DNA of 14,567 nucleotides, taken from the NCBI GenBank assembly GCA_028703035.1, contig JAQVNR010000034.1, positions 1 through 14,567 of the forward strand. The letters run 5' to 3'. Made by a program: the position numbers and the translations under genes. This DNA is from Bacilli bacterium (GTDB taxonomy: Bacteria; Bacillota_I; Bacilli_A; RF39; UBA660). This document shows positions 6,888 through 14,454 of this stretch, piece after piece. The notes under the pieces were generated by a model. It was not told the origin of the DNA. It worked only from the letters and a program-made list of their open reading frames with translations, and made no database searches. The stretch's first letter is position 1. Each line of letters opens with the position of its first letter.

Positions 6888-8105
6888 CTACTTAAGATGT
6901 AGTTTCATTTGTAAAATTCTTTGATTTATTTCAGGACTTGCAGTTATGCAATCATATAATATTGCTTCATTTCTACTTGCAAAATAACCGCTGTTTATTT
7001 TTCCTTCTTGACTATACATATTATAGTATGCCTTTGTAAGTGCGATTTTTTCTTCTTCGGTTGTAGTTTCTGCCAACAATTCAGGAATACAAGCACCTGA
7101 TAATATCGCTAGTTCATATTTAGTTATCATACATTGTTCTAAAATATTTGCTTGCTCGGTATGGTCTTTTGTTTTTTCTATATTTGCTACTTTTTCTGCT
7201 AATTGTCTTTGTAATTCTTCTAATCTTTCATCTGATAAATATTTAGGTTCCCCTAACCCTACATCATCAATTTTATCTTCTCTAACTAATTGTAAGTATG
7301 GTTTTTTGGCCTCTTCTTCACTTAAACCTGTTCCATCAAGATATTTTTTTGTATCTAATAACTGGGCTTGTCTAATTTTTCTTTTAATTTCAGGAAGAAC
7401 ACTCTCTTTATCAAGCCCATGCTTTTTTGCCTTTGTTAAATAATCTTCGCCAGCAAGATAGCCTAGTGGTGTGCTTTGTTTTCTATGTTTTATGTTTTCT
7501 TCCATTAAAACTTTAAATAAATATAACTCATCTTTTGAAAATTCTTTTATTAGCATACCTTGGCATTCAGCACAATAAGTTAAAAAGTCTAGTTCATCTT
7601 TGACTATTTCATAGTCTTTAGATGATGCTCCACAATTCAAACAAACTAATTCATCATCAAATCTAACAAGAAAGTGTCTATCATCGCACATACTATTATC
7701 ATTTTTTACATCACCAAATTTTTGAAAATTAATTTCTTCTGATACAATATTTTCACTCATTTTTTGTAAATTTCTTAAATGTTGATGTAATTTAATATAT
7801 TCTTTCAAATCATCATACATGTTTAATAGTTTTTCTCTTAAAGTTAATTTATATTCATAATCTAATCCGTCATCAAATTTTCTTACTTGATTATCAATTA
7901 TTTCATATAAACTTAATTTATCTTTAAAACTCAAACTTTCATCATCATAATCATTTTCTTTAGTAGCAAGTTCATCAAAAACTTTCTTCTTTTCAAGTAA
8001 TACTTCAATTTGTTTTGTTAATTCATTGTAAGTTTCCATATTTTTTCTAAAAGTTTCTTTATATCCACTAAAACTTCCTCTAACTAAATCATCAATTCTT
8101 TTCAT
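6888..8105 (-). CDS. Coiled-coil protein with a Cys-cluster (zinc-ribbon-like) centre, unknown
   Basis: I place the start at ATG 8105 (405 residues). A longer frame begins with a TTG at 8132, but GGGAGGTC (plus 8113-8120) is an ideal ribosome site seven bases before the ATG. Residues 1-130 are highly charged and heptad-like, suggesting a long helical or coiled-coil segment. A cysteine cluster follows: Cys140, CLNC (155-158) and CAEC (178-181), with a His in DDRHF, a plausible zinc-binding knuckle pair. The C-terminal half is helical and charged, with segments such as SEEEAKKPYLQLVREDKIDD and a conserved-looking end (ASRNEAILYDCITASPEINQ). There is no signal peptide or membrane segment. I do not recognise the family. 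It has its own promoter-like sequence and terminator and so appears to be a single-gene unit. Confidence 0.8.
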   Translation of the reverse strand: MKRIDDLVRGSFSGYKETFRKNMETYNELTKQIEVLLEKKKVFDELATKENDYDDESLSFKDKLSLYEIIDNQVRKFDDGLDYEYKLTLREKLLNMYDDLKEYIKLHQHLRNLQKMSENIVSEEINFQKFGDVKNDNSMCDDRHFLVRFDDELVCLNCGASSKDYEIVKDELDFLTYCAECQGMLIKEFSKDELYLFKVLMEENIKHRKQSTPLGYLAGEDYLTKAKKHGLDKESVLPEIKRKIRQAQLLDTKKYLDGTGLSEEEAKKPYLQLVREDKIDDVGLGEPKYLSDERLEELQRQLAEKVANIEKTKDHTEQANILEQCMITKYELAILSGACIPELLAETTTEEEKIALTKAYYNMYSQEGKINSGYFASRNEAILYDCITASPEINQRILQMKLHLK

Positions 8106-8112
8106 AATAAAA

Positions 8113-8120
8113 GACCTCCC
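8113..8120 (-). promoter_or_regulatory. Ribosome binding site deciding the start at 8105
   Basis: GGGAGGTC on the minus strand is spaced seven bases from ATG 8105. It lies inside the reading frame that would begin at the upstream TTG 8132, which argues against that longer start. Confidence 0.8.
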
Positions 8121-8131
8121 TAACTGCTTCA

Positions 8132-8160
8132 ATAATACCTATTTTAAAAATAAAAGTAAA
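8132..8160 (-). promoter_or_regulatory. Possible promoter of the coiled-coil/Cys-cluster gene
   Basis: Minus-strand TTTACT (8155-8160) and TATTAT (8132-8137) are separated by 17 bases, four of six and five of six matches to the -35 and -10 consensus. The leader to ATG 8105 would be about 20 bases and contains the ribosome site. Confidence 0.4.
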
Positions 8161-8172
8161 GTACTAAAATTA

Positions 8173-8213
8173 AGCATCTCCAATAATATTATTAGAGGTT
8201 ATAAATTTATGCT
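8173..8213 (-). terminator. Weak hairpin after the radical SAM gene
   Basis: AGCAT (8173-8177) and ATGCT (8209-8213) enclose a second inverted repeat, CTCCAATAAT/ATTATTAGAG (8178-8197, one mismatch). The structure lies downstream of the radical SAM gene but lacks a clean T tract, so terminator function is uncertain. Confidence 0.25.
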
Positions 8214-8231
8214 ATAAATATAATATTTTAT

Positions 8232-8251
8232 TTTTTGCCTAAACTCAAAAT
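8232..8251 (+). repeat. 20-base direct repeat, copy 1
   Basis: TTTTTGCCTAAACTCAAAAT lies two bases beyond the stop codon of the radical SAM gene. It is identical to 10190-10209, which lies three bases beyond the stop of the next gene upstream. The GCCTAAACTC core is not simple AT repetition. No hairpin forms within it. Confidence 0.8.
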
Positions 8252-8253
8252 GA

Positions 8254-9909
8254 TTATATCTTATATTTCAACTGTTTTAAATATTTATCAGAAATATATT
8301 TCTTCTCAACTTCAATTCGATTATTAGCAACAATACTATCAAATCCAGAAGGATATCTATCTTGTAAACGGTCGACATTAAGACTTATAACTTCTTCTAT
8401 TGTTATATTTAAAAATGAATTACATAATTTAGTTAAAGCTAGTAATAACTGGCCACTATAAGTTATTATTTCATCTTTGTCTTCACTTTTTCTAATTAAA
8501 TATGCAAGATCGTCAAGTTCTTCCCACTCTTTACTTAATTCATAAAGTGAACTTATTTTAATAGCTTTATCTAACTTTGTTAAAGTATATAAATAACTAT
8601 TTTTTAGGTATGGACATAATGGATCTTTATTTTTAGCACTATATTCCATAATATTATCATCTATTCTTAAAATATTATTGCTACTAGCATTAAATAACTC
8701 ACTGGCAATATCCTCAAGGGAAAAATCGTAATAACTAGTTAAAGGAGCAGCTATATACCAAATTAAATCACCAATTTCATCAATCATTATTTTTTTAATT
8801 AATTCTATTTTATCAGGGCTACAGCTATGAGTTAGTAATTTCTTAATACAATCAATTAACTCTCCCATTTCGCCAGCAATACCTGTTTTAGCATTATTTC
8901 TAAGCTCATCTTTAGTAAAACTATTCATGGTTCTTTTTGCATTAACTTCATACCAACGGAAAGTTTTAATCCCTGGATAATTAATCGCATATAATATTTT
9001 TTGAGCAATACACCCACCCTTACATATTTCAAAATTATTACAATCCATACAACTATCACCATAATGATTAAAATATTCTCTTATTTTATTAAAATAAGGT
9101 GATGTATATATTTCAAGTAAGGAATCCTCTTTAATATTACCGCTTGTTCCTAAATAATTATTATATTTAAGAGCATCACAAGGATAAACACTACCATCAG
9201 AACCAATAACAAGGGTTTTACTCCCAGCAGTACATTCAGAATGACTAATATTTAATACATTATGTGGTGAACCTATTCTTATTTTATCGGGATACTTTTT
9301 ATATAACTCAAGCAATAACTCTTTAAACATTTTTAACTCACTAGATGTAAGCACTAAAGATGTATCTCCTCTACCATGAGGTACATATCTTAAAAAACTC
9401 ATTTTATTAAAATTAGGATGAGATAAAATAGCTTTTAAATCAATAACTTTATTTATACTATTGATAGTATTATTAGTAACCACATGATGAAAACCAAGTT
9501 TCACGTTATAAGTAAGTAATTTTTTAAAAAATAATTCATAATCTTCTTCAACTACCTCATATCTACTTAACTCATTAGCAGTAGAATAAATAATTTCATC
9601 TAAACCGACATTAATTAACTTTTCATACAATTTTAAATTACTTTTAGTACGAAGTGCCATAGAATATAAAGTAGTAGTTAACCCTTTTTCTTTCGCATAA
9701 TTAATAAGCTCATCAAGGCCTTTATAAAGCGTTGGTTCTCCACCTGTAAAAGTAATACTAGTAGCACCAAGTTCCTTTGCTTCATCGATTACTTTTTTTA
9801 CTAGTTCTTTATCTAAAAACCTAGGTTTATATAAAGTAGCTTCACTCGAACAATGAATACAATTTCGGTAACATAAACTTGTTATCTCTATTTTAACTTC
9901 TTTTATCAT
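8254..9909 (-). CDS. Radical SAM/SPASM enzyme fused to a MazG-like nucleotide pyrophosphohydrolase
   Basis: The 551-residue protein joins two enzyme types. Residues 1-310 are a radical SAM enzyme: CYRNCIHC (Cys13, Cys17, Cys20) binds the SAM-cleaving 4Fe-4S cluster and TGGEPT (55-60) contacts SAM. A SPASM/twitch-like region follows, with Cys226, Cys244 (GSDGSVYPCD), Cys287, Cys290, Cys296 and Cys300 (SCMDCNNFEICKGGC). Residues 318-405 match MazG-like all-alpha NTP pyrophosphatases: YEVNAKRT, then GIAGEMGELID (ExxE, Glu347/Glu350) and DEIGDLIWYIA (ExxD, Glu378/Asp381), the Mg2+-binding pattern. Residues 440-523 look like a second, degenerate copy ending in LNVDRLQDRYPSGF, the usual MazG-like tail. 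ATG 9909 has GAAGGT upstream. It stands alone with its own promoter. No precursor-peptide gene is visible nearby, so a RiPP role is unsupported; the substrate is unknown. A modified or damaged nucleotide is one possible target. Confidence 0.88.
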   Translation of the reverse strand: MIKEVKIEITSLCYRNCIHCSSEATLYKPRFLDKELVKKVIDEAKELGATSITFTGGEPTLYKGLDELINYAKEKGLTTTLYSMALRTKSNLKLYEKLINVGLDEIIYSTANELSRYEVVEEDYELFFKKLLTYNVKLGFHHVVTNNTINSINKVIDLKAILSHPNFNKMSFLRYVPHGRGDTSLVLTSSELKMFKELLLELYKKYPDKIRIGSPHNVLNISHSECTAGSKTLVIGSDGSVYPCDALKYNNYLGTSGNIKEDSLLEIYTSPYFNKIREYFNHYGDSCMDCNNFEICKGGCIAQKILYAINYPGIKTFRWYEVNAKRTMNSFTKDELRNNAKTGIAGEMGELIDCIKKLLTHSCSPDKIELIKKIMIDEIGDLIWYIAAPLTSYYDFSLEDIASELFNASSNNILRIDDNIMEYSAKNKDPLCPYLKNSYLYTLTKLDKAIKISSLYELSKEWEELDDLAYLIRKSEDKDEIITYSGQLLLALTKLCNSFLNITIEEVISLNVDRLQDRYPSGFDSIVANNRIEVEKKYISDKYLKQLKYKI

Positions 9910-9934
9910 AATAAGACCTTCTTCTTAAAAATAT

Positions 9935-9963
9935 ATACTACATAATAAAAATTAAGATGTCAA
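9935..9963 (-). promoter_or_regulatory. Promoter of the radical SAM-MazG gene
   Basis: A perfect -35 TTGACA (minus strand, 9958-9963) is followed after 17 bases by TAGTAT (9935-9940), four of six to the -10 consensus. Transcription would start about 18-20 bases before ATG 9909, leaving room for the GAAGGT ribosome site. This supports separate expression of the fusion gene. Confidence 0.6.
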
Positions 9964-10004
9964 ATAAAAATTTAAGTTTCCTTGATTATATTACTTATTT
10001 TAGT

Positions 10005-10070
10005 GTCCTCGAAAAGGATTCGAACCTTCGGTCGCATGCTTAGAAGGTGTGTGCTCTATCCAGCTGAGGA
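10005..10070 (-). pseudogene. Decayed tRNA-Arg (anticodon TCT)
   Basis: The minus strand contains most of a tRNA: the 3' acceptor strand TCGAGGA (10006-10012), an intact T arm GAAGG-TTCGAAT-CCTTT (10013-10029), anticodon loop CTTCTAA with anticodon TCT (10042-10044), and the D-loop part AGCTGGATAGAGC. The 5' acceptor strand should read TCCTCGA followed by TA and GCTC, but the sequence goes from TCCTC straight to AGCTGG. Eight bases are missing, removing the acceptor end, positions 8-9 and the 5' D stem; the loss is explained by deletion between two CTC triplets. The anticodon stem also has two adjacent mismatches (CACAC against GCATG). A functional cloverleaf is therefore unlikely. CCA is not encoded. 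Confidence 0.8.
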
Positions 10071-10137
10071 TAAGAAAGAGGTAAGTATATTCTTCCTGCG
10101 ATAAATTAGAAAGATTATTATTGCATATTACTTCATT

Positions 10138-10174
10138 AAAAAACGCCGTGAATTCGTTATCAACAATTACGGCG
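10138..10174 (-). terminator. Intrinsic terminator after the helical-repeat gene
   Basis: On the minus strand CGCCGT and ACGGCG (plus 10169-10174 and 10144-10149) form a GC-rich stem, with extra AATT/AATT pairing inside and a loop, followed at once by six T residues (10138-10143). It is about 38 bases beyond the stop of the gene at 10213. Confidence 0.85.
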
Positions 10175-10189
10175 ACTTATTTTTATAAA

Positions 10190-10209
10190 TTTTTGCCTAA
10201 ACTCAAAAT
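10190..10209 (+). repeat. 20-base direct repeat, copy 2
   Basis: TTTTTGCCTAAACTCAAAAT is identical to 8232-8251 and in the same orientation, 1,958 bases away. It lies between the stop codon of the broken helical gene and that gene's terminator. The two copies bracket the radical SAM-MazG gene, its promoter and the decayed tRNA-Arg. Confidence 0.8.
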
Positions 10210-10212
10210 AAT

Positions 10213-11667
10213 TTAGTCTTCTTTAGAGACGTCTTTTTTTGGTGGCTCTAGTTTTTTAACAAACGGTGTTTCTGGTCCTAATACTGATACAGCATTTTCA
10301 ATTTCTTCATCAGTAGCTATTCGTAATCCACCAAAACTGCGGTTATCAAATTTTTCTATTGCAACATAAGTCATAAGGTTATTGTATTGTATTCTTTCTT
10401 TGATGTATGAAGATATTTGATTAAATGTTTGCCAAACTTCCGGGTCATTTTCAGAAAGTTCTGTAAACAATAAATATAATCTTTCTAATGACTCTATATT
10501 AATTATAGTTAATTTAGGGTGTTGCATAACTTCTTTTAAGAAATTAATACTAGCAACATCTTTTCTAAAACATAATATTTGAATAATAGTTGATAATTTA
10601 TCAACATAGTATTTAGCGTCTTCCATATCATGTTGACCGTATTCTTCAAGACAGGCTTTTTCTTCTTCATCAACAAGTTCATAAAAAGGATCATTTAATA
10701 CTTCTAATGCTTTATCATATTCGCCTAGTCTCGTATAAACATTAAATAAGTCTGTAGCTAAATTCCCATCATCATCAGGATTATAGTCTTGAGTATATTC
10801 TGTTCTAACTTCTTTTACTCTTTCACTAGAAATATGTCTTATATCGCCATATAAATATTCAACATTTTCAACTAAATTTGCTGCACTTAAATTATATATA
10901 GCATAGTTTTCTAAAATATCTTTTAAAAATTGATTTTTGTCATCATCAAAGTCTAAACCAACATCGTCTTTGATACATTCTTCAATTTGACAATTAATAT
11001 CATTGAAAAAAGCTTTTGTACCTGAATGATTAACCACTTTGGTAATAGTTGCTATTATTTGTTCTATTTTTCTTTGTGCGAGGATTAATTCTAATGGGTC
11101 AGAATATTTTGCATTCTCAAATTCTACTTGAGCTTCAAAATTAACATCTTTAATTGCAGAAATTAATCCATTTAAAACAGTATTGTTAAATAAACCTTTT
11201 TCTAAAACTAAATCTACAAGTTCTTCATTATGATAATATAATCCTATGTTAGATAATGTATCTATTACATCATCTTTAAATTCAGGCTTTTCAGCTAATT
11301 GTATTATTAAATTATTAATTCTAAAATAATCATATTGGCATAAAACTTGTAATGGTTTTTTAATTGCTTGACTTATATCAATATTATCATAATATAACGC
11401 TGATAAATCTTCTGTTAGTTCTTCAATATAATCTAGTTTTTCCCAGCTTAAATTACTTAATACTTCTTCTAACCCTAAATCCCCATCAGGTACTATTGTA
11501 GTTGATAAATCAGTTGCTAACATAGTTATTATTTCAGAATAAAACTGTGGCTTATCAGTTATTGATTCACTGTTATCTATGATAGTTTTTTTTAGAAAAA
11601 ATAAAGCATCTTCTTTTCCTTAATTAATAATAGTGCTACAAACATTTAATAAAAGTTCTTGGTCCAT
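10213..11667 (-). pseudogene. Large all-helical protein gene interrupted by a stop at codon 16
   Basis: The longest intact frame runs from ATG 11523 (436 residues), but that ATG has no ribosome site. The frame stays open for 32 further codons upstream to a TAA at 11620-11622, and beyond this TAA it continues to ATG 11667, which has AGGGGGA eight bases upstream (11676-11682) and a good promoter. Codons 1-15 read MDQELLLNVCSTIIN, then TAA, then GKEDALFFLKKTIIDN and on in frame. A one-base change of a Lys or Gln codon to TAA explains this. The full product would be 484 residues, acidic and built of helices, with segments such as YTRLGEYDKALEVLNDPF suggesting TPR/HEAT-like repeats. I do not recognise the family. 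A shortened product from 11523, read-through or a sequencing error are alternatives to true inactivation. Confidence 0.7.
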
Positions 11668-11700
11668 ATTTTAATTCCCCCTAACCAAACTTATATGAAT

Positions 11701-11729
11701 ATTATACCAATTCGCTTACGCGAAGTCAG
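11701..11729 (-). promoter_or_regulatory. Promoter with an operator-like inverted repeat in its spacer
   Basis: On the minus strand, extended -10 TGGTATAAT (hexamer 11701-11706) is preceded by CTGACT (11724-11729) at 17 bases, four of six to the -35 consensus. The spacer is almost filled by TTCGC-GTAA-GCGAA (11711-11724), a five-base inverted repeat with a 4-base centre that is unusually GC-rich here. A repressor bound there would block RNA polymerase. The leader to ATG 11667 would be about 27 bases. Confidence 0.65.
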
Positions 11730-11908
11730 TTTTTTTATTCTATTTTGGTACAATATAGACTTTCTTTTTTTTAACTCAGTATTTTATAATTGCATAGTAT
11801 TAAATTTATGCTATGCCAATTCCATTGTTTTTTAAGTTGTATAAGTCGAAAAAACACTTTTCCCCTATAGTTTAGCATCGCTTATCGATTAGGTACAATA
11901 AAAACCTT
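11730..11908. other. Intergenic stretch without a recognised gene
   Basis: Between the promoter at 11701 and the acyl-CoA synthetase stop I see no open frame of note. A hairpin GCATAG/CTATGC (11792-11816) with an AT-rich loop could help end the upstream transcript, but it has no T tract in the minus direction. A 14-base AT-rich string at 11801 also occurs at 8202, which may be chance. Confidence 0.4.
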
Positions 11909-13657
11909 TTATTTTACGTTTCGATAATCAACTTTTCCAACTTTTGTCATTGGCAGAGTTTCCCTATAATCATATGATACTGGCCAAGAATATTTAGCTA
12001 GTTTTTCTTTGCAATAATTTTTTATATCTTCATCTATTTCATCAGTTAATTTATATTCTGGTTTCAAAACAATATATGCTTTAGGTACCTCGCCCTTATA
12101 TGAGTGAGGCTCCGCTACTACAATTGAGATCAAAACCTTGGGATGACTATTTATTATGCTTTCGACATGATTAGGGTAAATATTATAACCTGATGATATT
12201 ATCATTCTTTTAATTCTAGCTTTAAAAAATATTGTACCATGTTTATCCATGCTTCCTACATCTCCGGTATGAAGCCAAGTTTTTCCATCTTCATGAACTC
12301 GTAAAGCGTTAGCTGTTTCTTCTGGTTCATCTAAGTATCCCAGCATAACAGCCGGGCTGTTTAAACAAATTTCACCATCTACATCATAATATAAATTTTC
12401 GGTTGTTCCTGGTTTTACTATTTTTACAAAATTATCTGGTCCTGGGACACCAATTGAACCTGGGATAAAGTTAGTTTTAGGTGTCATGATAGTTGATGCT
12501 ACGCATTCTGTCATTCCCCAGCCCACTTGAATCTCAGCATTTGATCCGTGTTCTTTCATAAAGCTATTGACTTTTTTTTGGAGAGTGGGAGTCAGTAGGT
12601 CTCCACCACAAACAACTGTTGTAACAAATGATAATTCATCTGGTCTAAATTTATTTTGGATAAAAGCTTCATATAAAGTTGGTACTCCAGCTATAAAGTT
12701 TGGTTTATATGTTTTAATAAGCTTAGCAAAAGTAGGTGCTGAAAATTTTGGAATCATAATAGCACTCATTCCAAAACAAAATACTGTATGAAAACAAATT
12801 CCTAATCCAAATCCGTGAAAAATTGGCATAATTGAAAGCATACTATCTCCAGCTTTAACTGTCGGACAGACTGCTCTATTTTGATAAGCAATAATATTAA
12901 AATTATAACTTGATAGCATTATACCTTTAGCTTTACCTGTGGTTCCACCACTGTAAAGAATAACAGCAAGTTCATCATCTTTTTTAGTTGATTTATTTAT
13001 TGACATAATAGATTTTCCTTCATAGATAAAATCTTTCCAGAAAATAACATTATCTTTTTTATTTTTAACTTTTATCTTTCTACCACTTGTAACCCAGTAA
13101 GCAGCACCTGTTACAGTATTCATACTATCACTTGCTTTTGCTAAAATAACTTTTTTTAATTTATGTTTCTTTTCAATTATCTCTAATTTTTCATAAACAA
13201 AATCCATTGTTAATAAATAGTCACTTTTAGCTTTGGATAAGCAAAATCTAAGTTCATCTGAGCTTGATAAAGGATGAACCATATTTGCTACTGCACCAAT
13301 TAAATTAAGAGCATATACTGCTATAATTCCTTCTGGTGTGTTAGGCATACAAATAGTTACGACATCATTTTCTTTAACACCTATTTTTTGAAATGACTTA
13401 CTACATCTATTTGTTTTTTCAATTAATTCTGCATAATTGCATTTCTTTCCATAATATTCATAGGCAAGATAACTAGGATATGTAGTACTTGTTTCTTCGA
13501 GCATTTCATATAATGTTTTTCTAGGATAATTAATGTTTTTAGGAATATTTGCCTCTTCATATTGTTTATGCCAAGGAGCAGCAGATGAATACTCATAATG
13601 AATAGCGCTAGCGCTTTGTTTAATACTATCTTTTATTTTATTAAATTTTATTTTCAT
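11909..13657 (-). CDS. Acyl-CoA synthetase / AMP-forming ligase (FadD-like)
   Basis: The protein belongs to the class I adenylate-forming superfamily: it activates a carboxylic acid with ATP to an acyl-AMP, usually then making an acyl-CoA. At 582 residues it has the full two-domain layout. Motifs are the phosphate loop YSGGTTGKAKG (235-245), GWGMTEC (379-385), the ribose-binding HTGD (463-466), the hinge region RIKRMIISSGYNIYP (481-495) and the catalytic C-terminal Lys575 in TKVGKVDYR. The N-terminus (PWHKQYEEANIP, then YPRKTLYEML) resembles long-chain fatty acyl-CoA ligases, but chain length and acceptor cannot be read from sequence. It could serve phospholipid or cell-envelope acylation. 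AGAGGT precedes the ATG. It follows the truncated nucleotidyltransferase by 41 bases, suggesting a former two-gene operon whose promoter may now be lost or replaced. Confidence 0.9.
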   Translation of the reverse strand: MKIKFNKIKDSIKQSASAIHYEYSSAAPWHKQYEEANIPKNINYPRKTLYEMLEETSTTYPSYLAYEYYGKKCNYAELIEKTNRCSKSFQKIGVKENDVVTICMPNTPEGIIAVYALNLIGAVANMVHPLSSSDELRFCLSKAKSDYLLTMDFVYEKLEIIEKKHKLKKVILAKASDSMNTVTGAAYWVTSGRKIKVKNKKDNVIFWKDFIYEGKSIMSINKSTKKDDELAVILYSGGTTGKAKGIMLSSYNFNIIAYQNRAVCPTVKAGDSMLSIMPIFHGFGLGICFHTVFCFGMSAIMIPKFSAPTFAKLIKTYKPNFIAGVPTLYEAFIQNKFRPDELSFVTTVVCGGDLLTPTLQKKVNSFMKEHGSNAEIQVGWGMTECVASTIMTPKTNFIPGSIGVPGPDNFVKIVKPGTTENLYYDVDGEICLNSPAVMLGYLDEPEETANALRVHEDGKTWLHTGDVGSMDKHGTIFFKARIKRMIISSGYNIYPNHVESIINSHPKVLISIVVAEPHSYKGEVPKAYIVLKPEYKLTDEIDEDIKNYCKEKLAKYSWPVSYDYRETLPMTKVGKVDYRNVK

Positions 13658-13698
13658 ATTACCTCTTCTATATTTAAAAATAGTTTATCATGATATTT

Positions 13699-14454
13699 TT
13701 AGGAATGCAAATTCCATAAATCTTCTGGATACTCTTTATTTTTAATCAATTCATTTAATTTATTTTTAATATTAGGCACATCTTCTTTATATGTAACCCC
13801 CATCCAACTTGATGAAGAAGAAAGTACGGATATTTGGCATTTTTTATCTTTAATACCAGTTTGTAAAATTTCTGGAAGTAAAAACTCTTCTGTTAGATCT
13901 TTTGAGTATTTTTCTAAAAATTTAACAAAGCTAGTTTCTAAAAATGGAAATATACTAGGATAAAAACCAAACATATTAACTGAAACTAATGTATTAGGTG
14001 ATATTTCAAAAGAATTTTCTTTATTTAAAGGAGTTGCAATTATCTTATTATTCTCTTTAATAACTAAGCTTTCAATAACTGCTTTTAAATAACCATTCTC
14101 ATGATTACAAACTCCTCTTTTAACTGATCCTATTTCGGATATTGTTTCAATTACTGGAAAACAAATTGTAGCATAATTATTATCGTTATTATTATTTCTT
14201 AAAAAATTAGCTAATTTTTCAAATGAATCTCTCCCATAAAAATCATCAGCATTTATTACTCCAAATGGCTCTTTTATTAAATTTTCAGCTGTAAGTATAG
14301 CCTGACCCGTTCCAAAGGGTTTTAATCTTTCTAAATTAGGTTTAAAACCATTTGGTAAATCATTAATATCTTGAAAAGCATATTCTACTTTTATTTTATT
14401 TTCAATTCTTGATCCAATAGTTTCTTTAAATAAATTGTGGTTTTCTTTTTGGTA
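13699..14454 (-). pseudogene. Sugar-phosphate nucleotidyltransferase-like gene, N-terminus missing
   Basis: An open frame of 251 codons runs from a Tyr codon at 14454 to the stop at 13699-13701, preceded directly by an in-frame TAG (14455-14457). A 91-residue frame from ATG 13974 is only its tail. The remnant reads IKVEYAFQDINDLPNGF, then KPFGTGQAIL (45-54) and FGVINADDFYG (64-74), matching the interior of GT-A fold NTP transferases (the acidic NADDFYG binds metal and sugar nucleotide). The first roughly 50 residues of the family, including the GxGxRxGG nucleotide-binding loop, are absent, so activity is not expected. The sequence starts in what should be the region just after the second beta strand (QKENHNLFKETIGSRI). 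The cause appears to be replacement by unrelated DNA at the right, or an assembly join. The exact sugar substrate is unknown. Confidence 0.8.

Larger units (their letters stand above)
9910..10212. other. 303-base intergenic stretch: promoter, tRNA remnant, terminator, repeat
   Basis: From right to left this gap holds the direct repeat (10190), the terminator (10138-10174), the decayed tRNA-Arg (10005-10070) and the radical SAM gene promoter (9935-9963). I see no further open frame with a ribosome site, and in particular no candidate precursor peptide for the radical SAM enzyme. Confidence 0.6.

Noticed and set aside
8106..8132. TTG start nine codons upstream for the coiled-coil/Cys-cluster gene
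   Set aside because: The ideal GGGAGGTC ribosome site lies inside this extension and points to ATG 8105.
10005..10070. Intact tRNA-Arg
   Set aside because: The 5' acceptor strand, positions 8-9 and the 5' D stem are incomplete, and the anticodon stem has two mismatches.
9910..10212. RiPP precursor peptide gene next to the radical SAM enzyme
   Set aside because: No short frame with a ribosome site and a plausible leader/core layout is visible on either strand here or in the 8133-8253 gap.
12567..12791. Plus-strand 74-codon frame
   Set aside because: Antisense to the acyl-CoA synthetase core motifs; no independent support.
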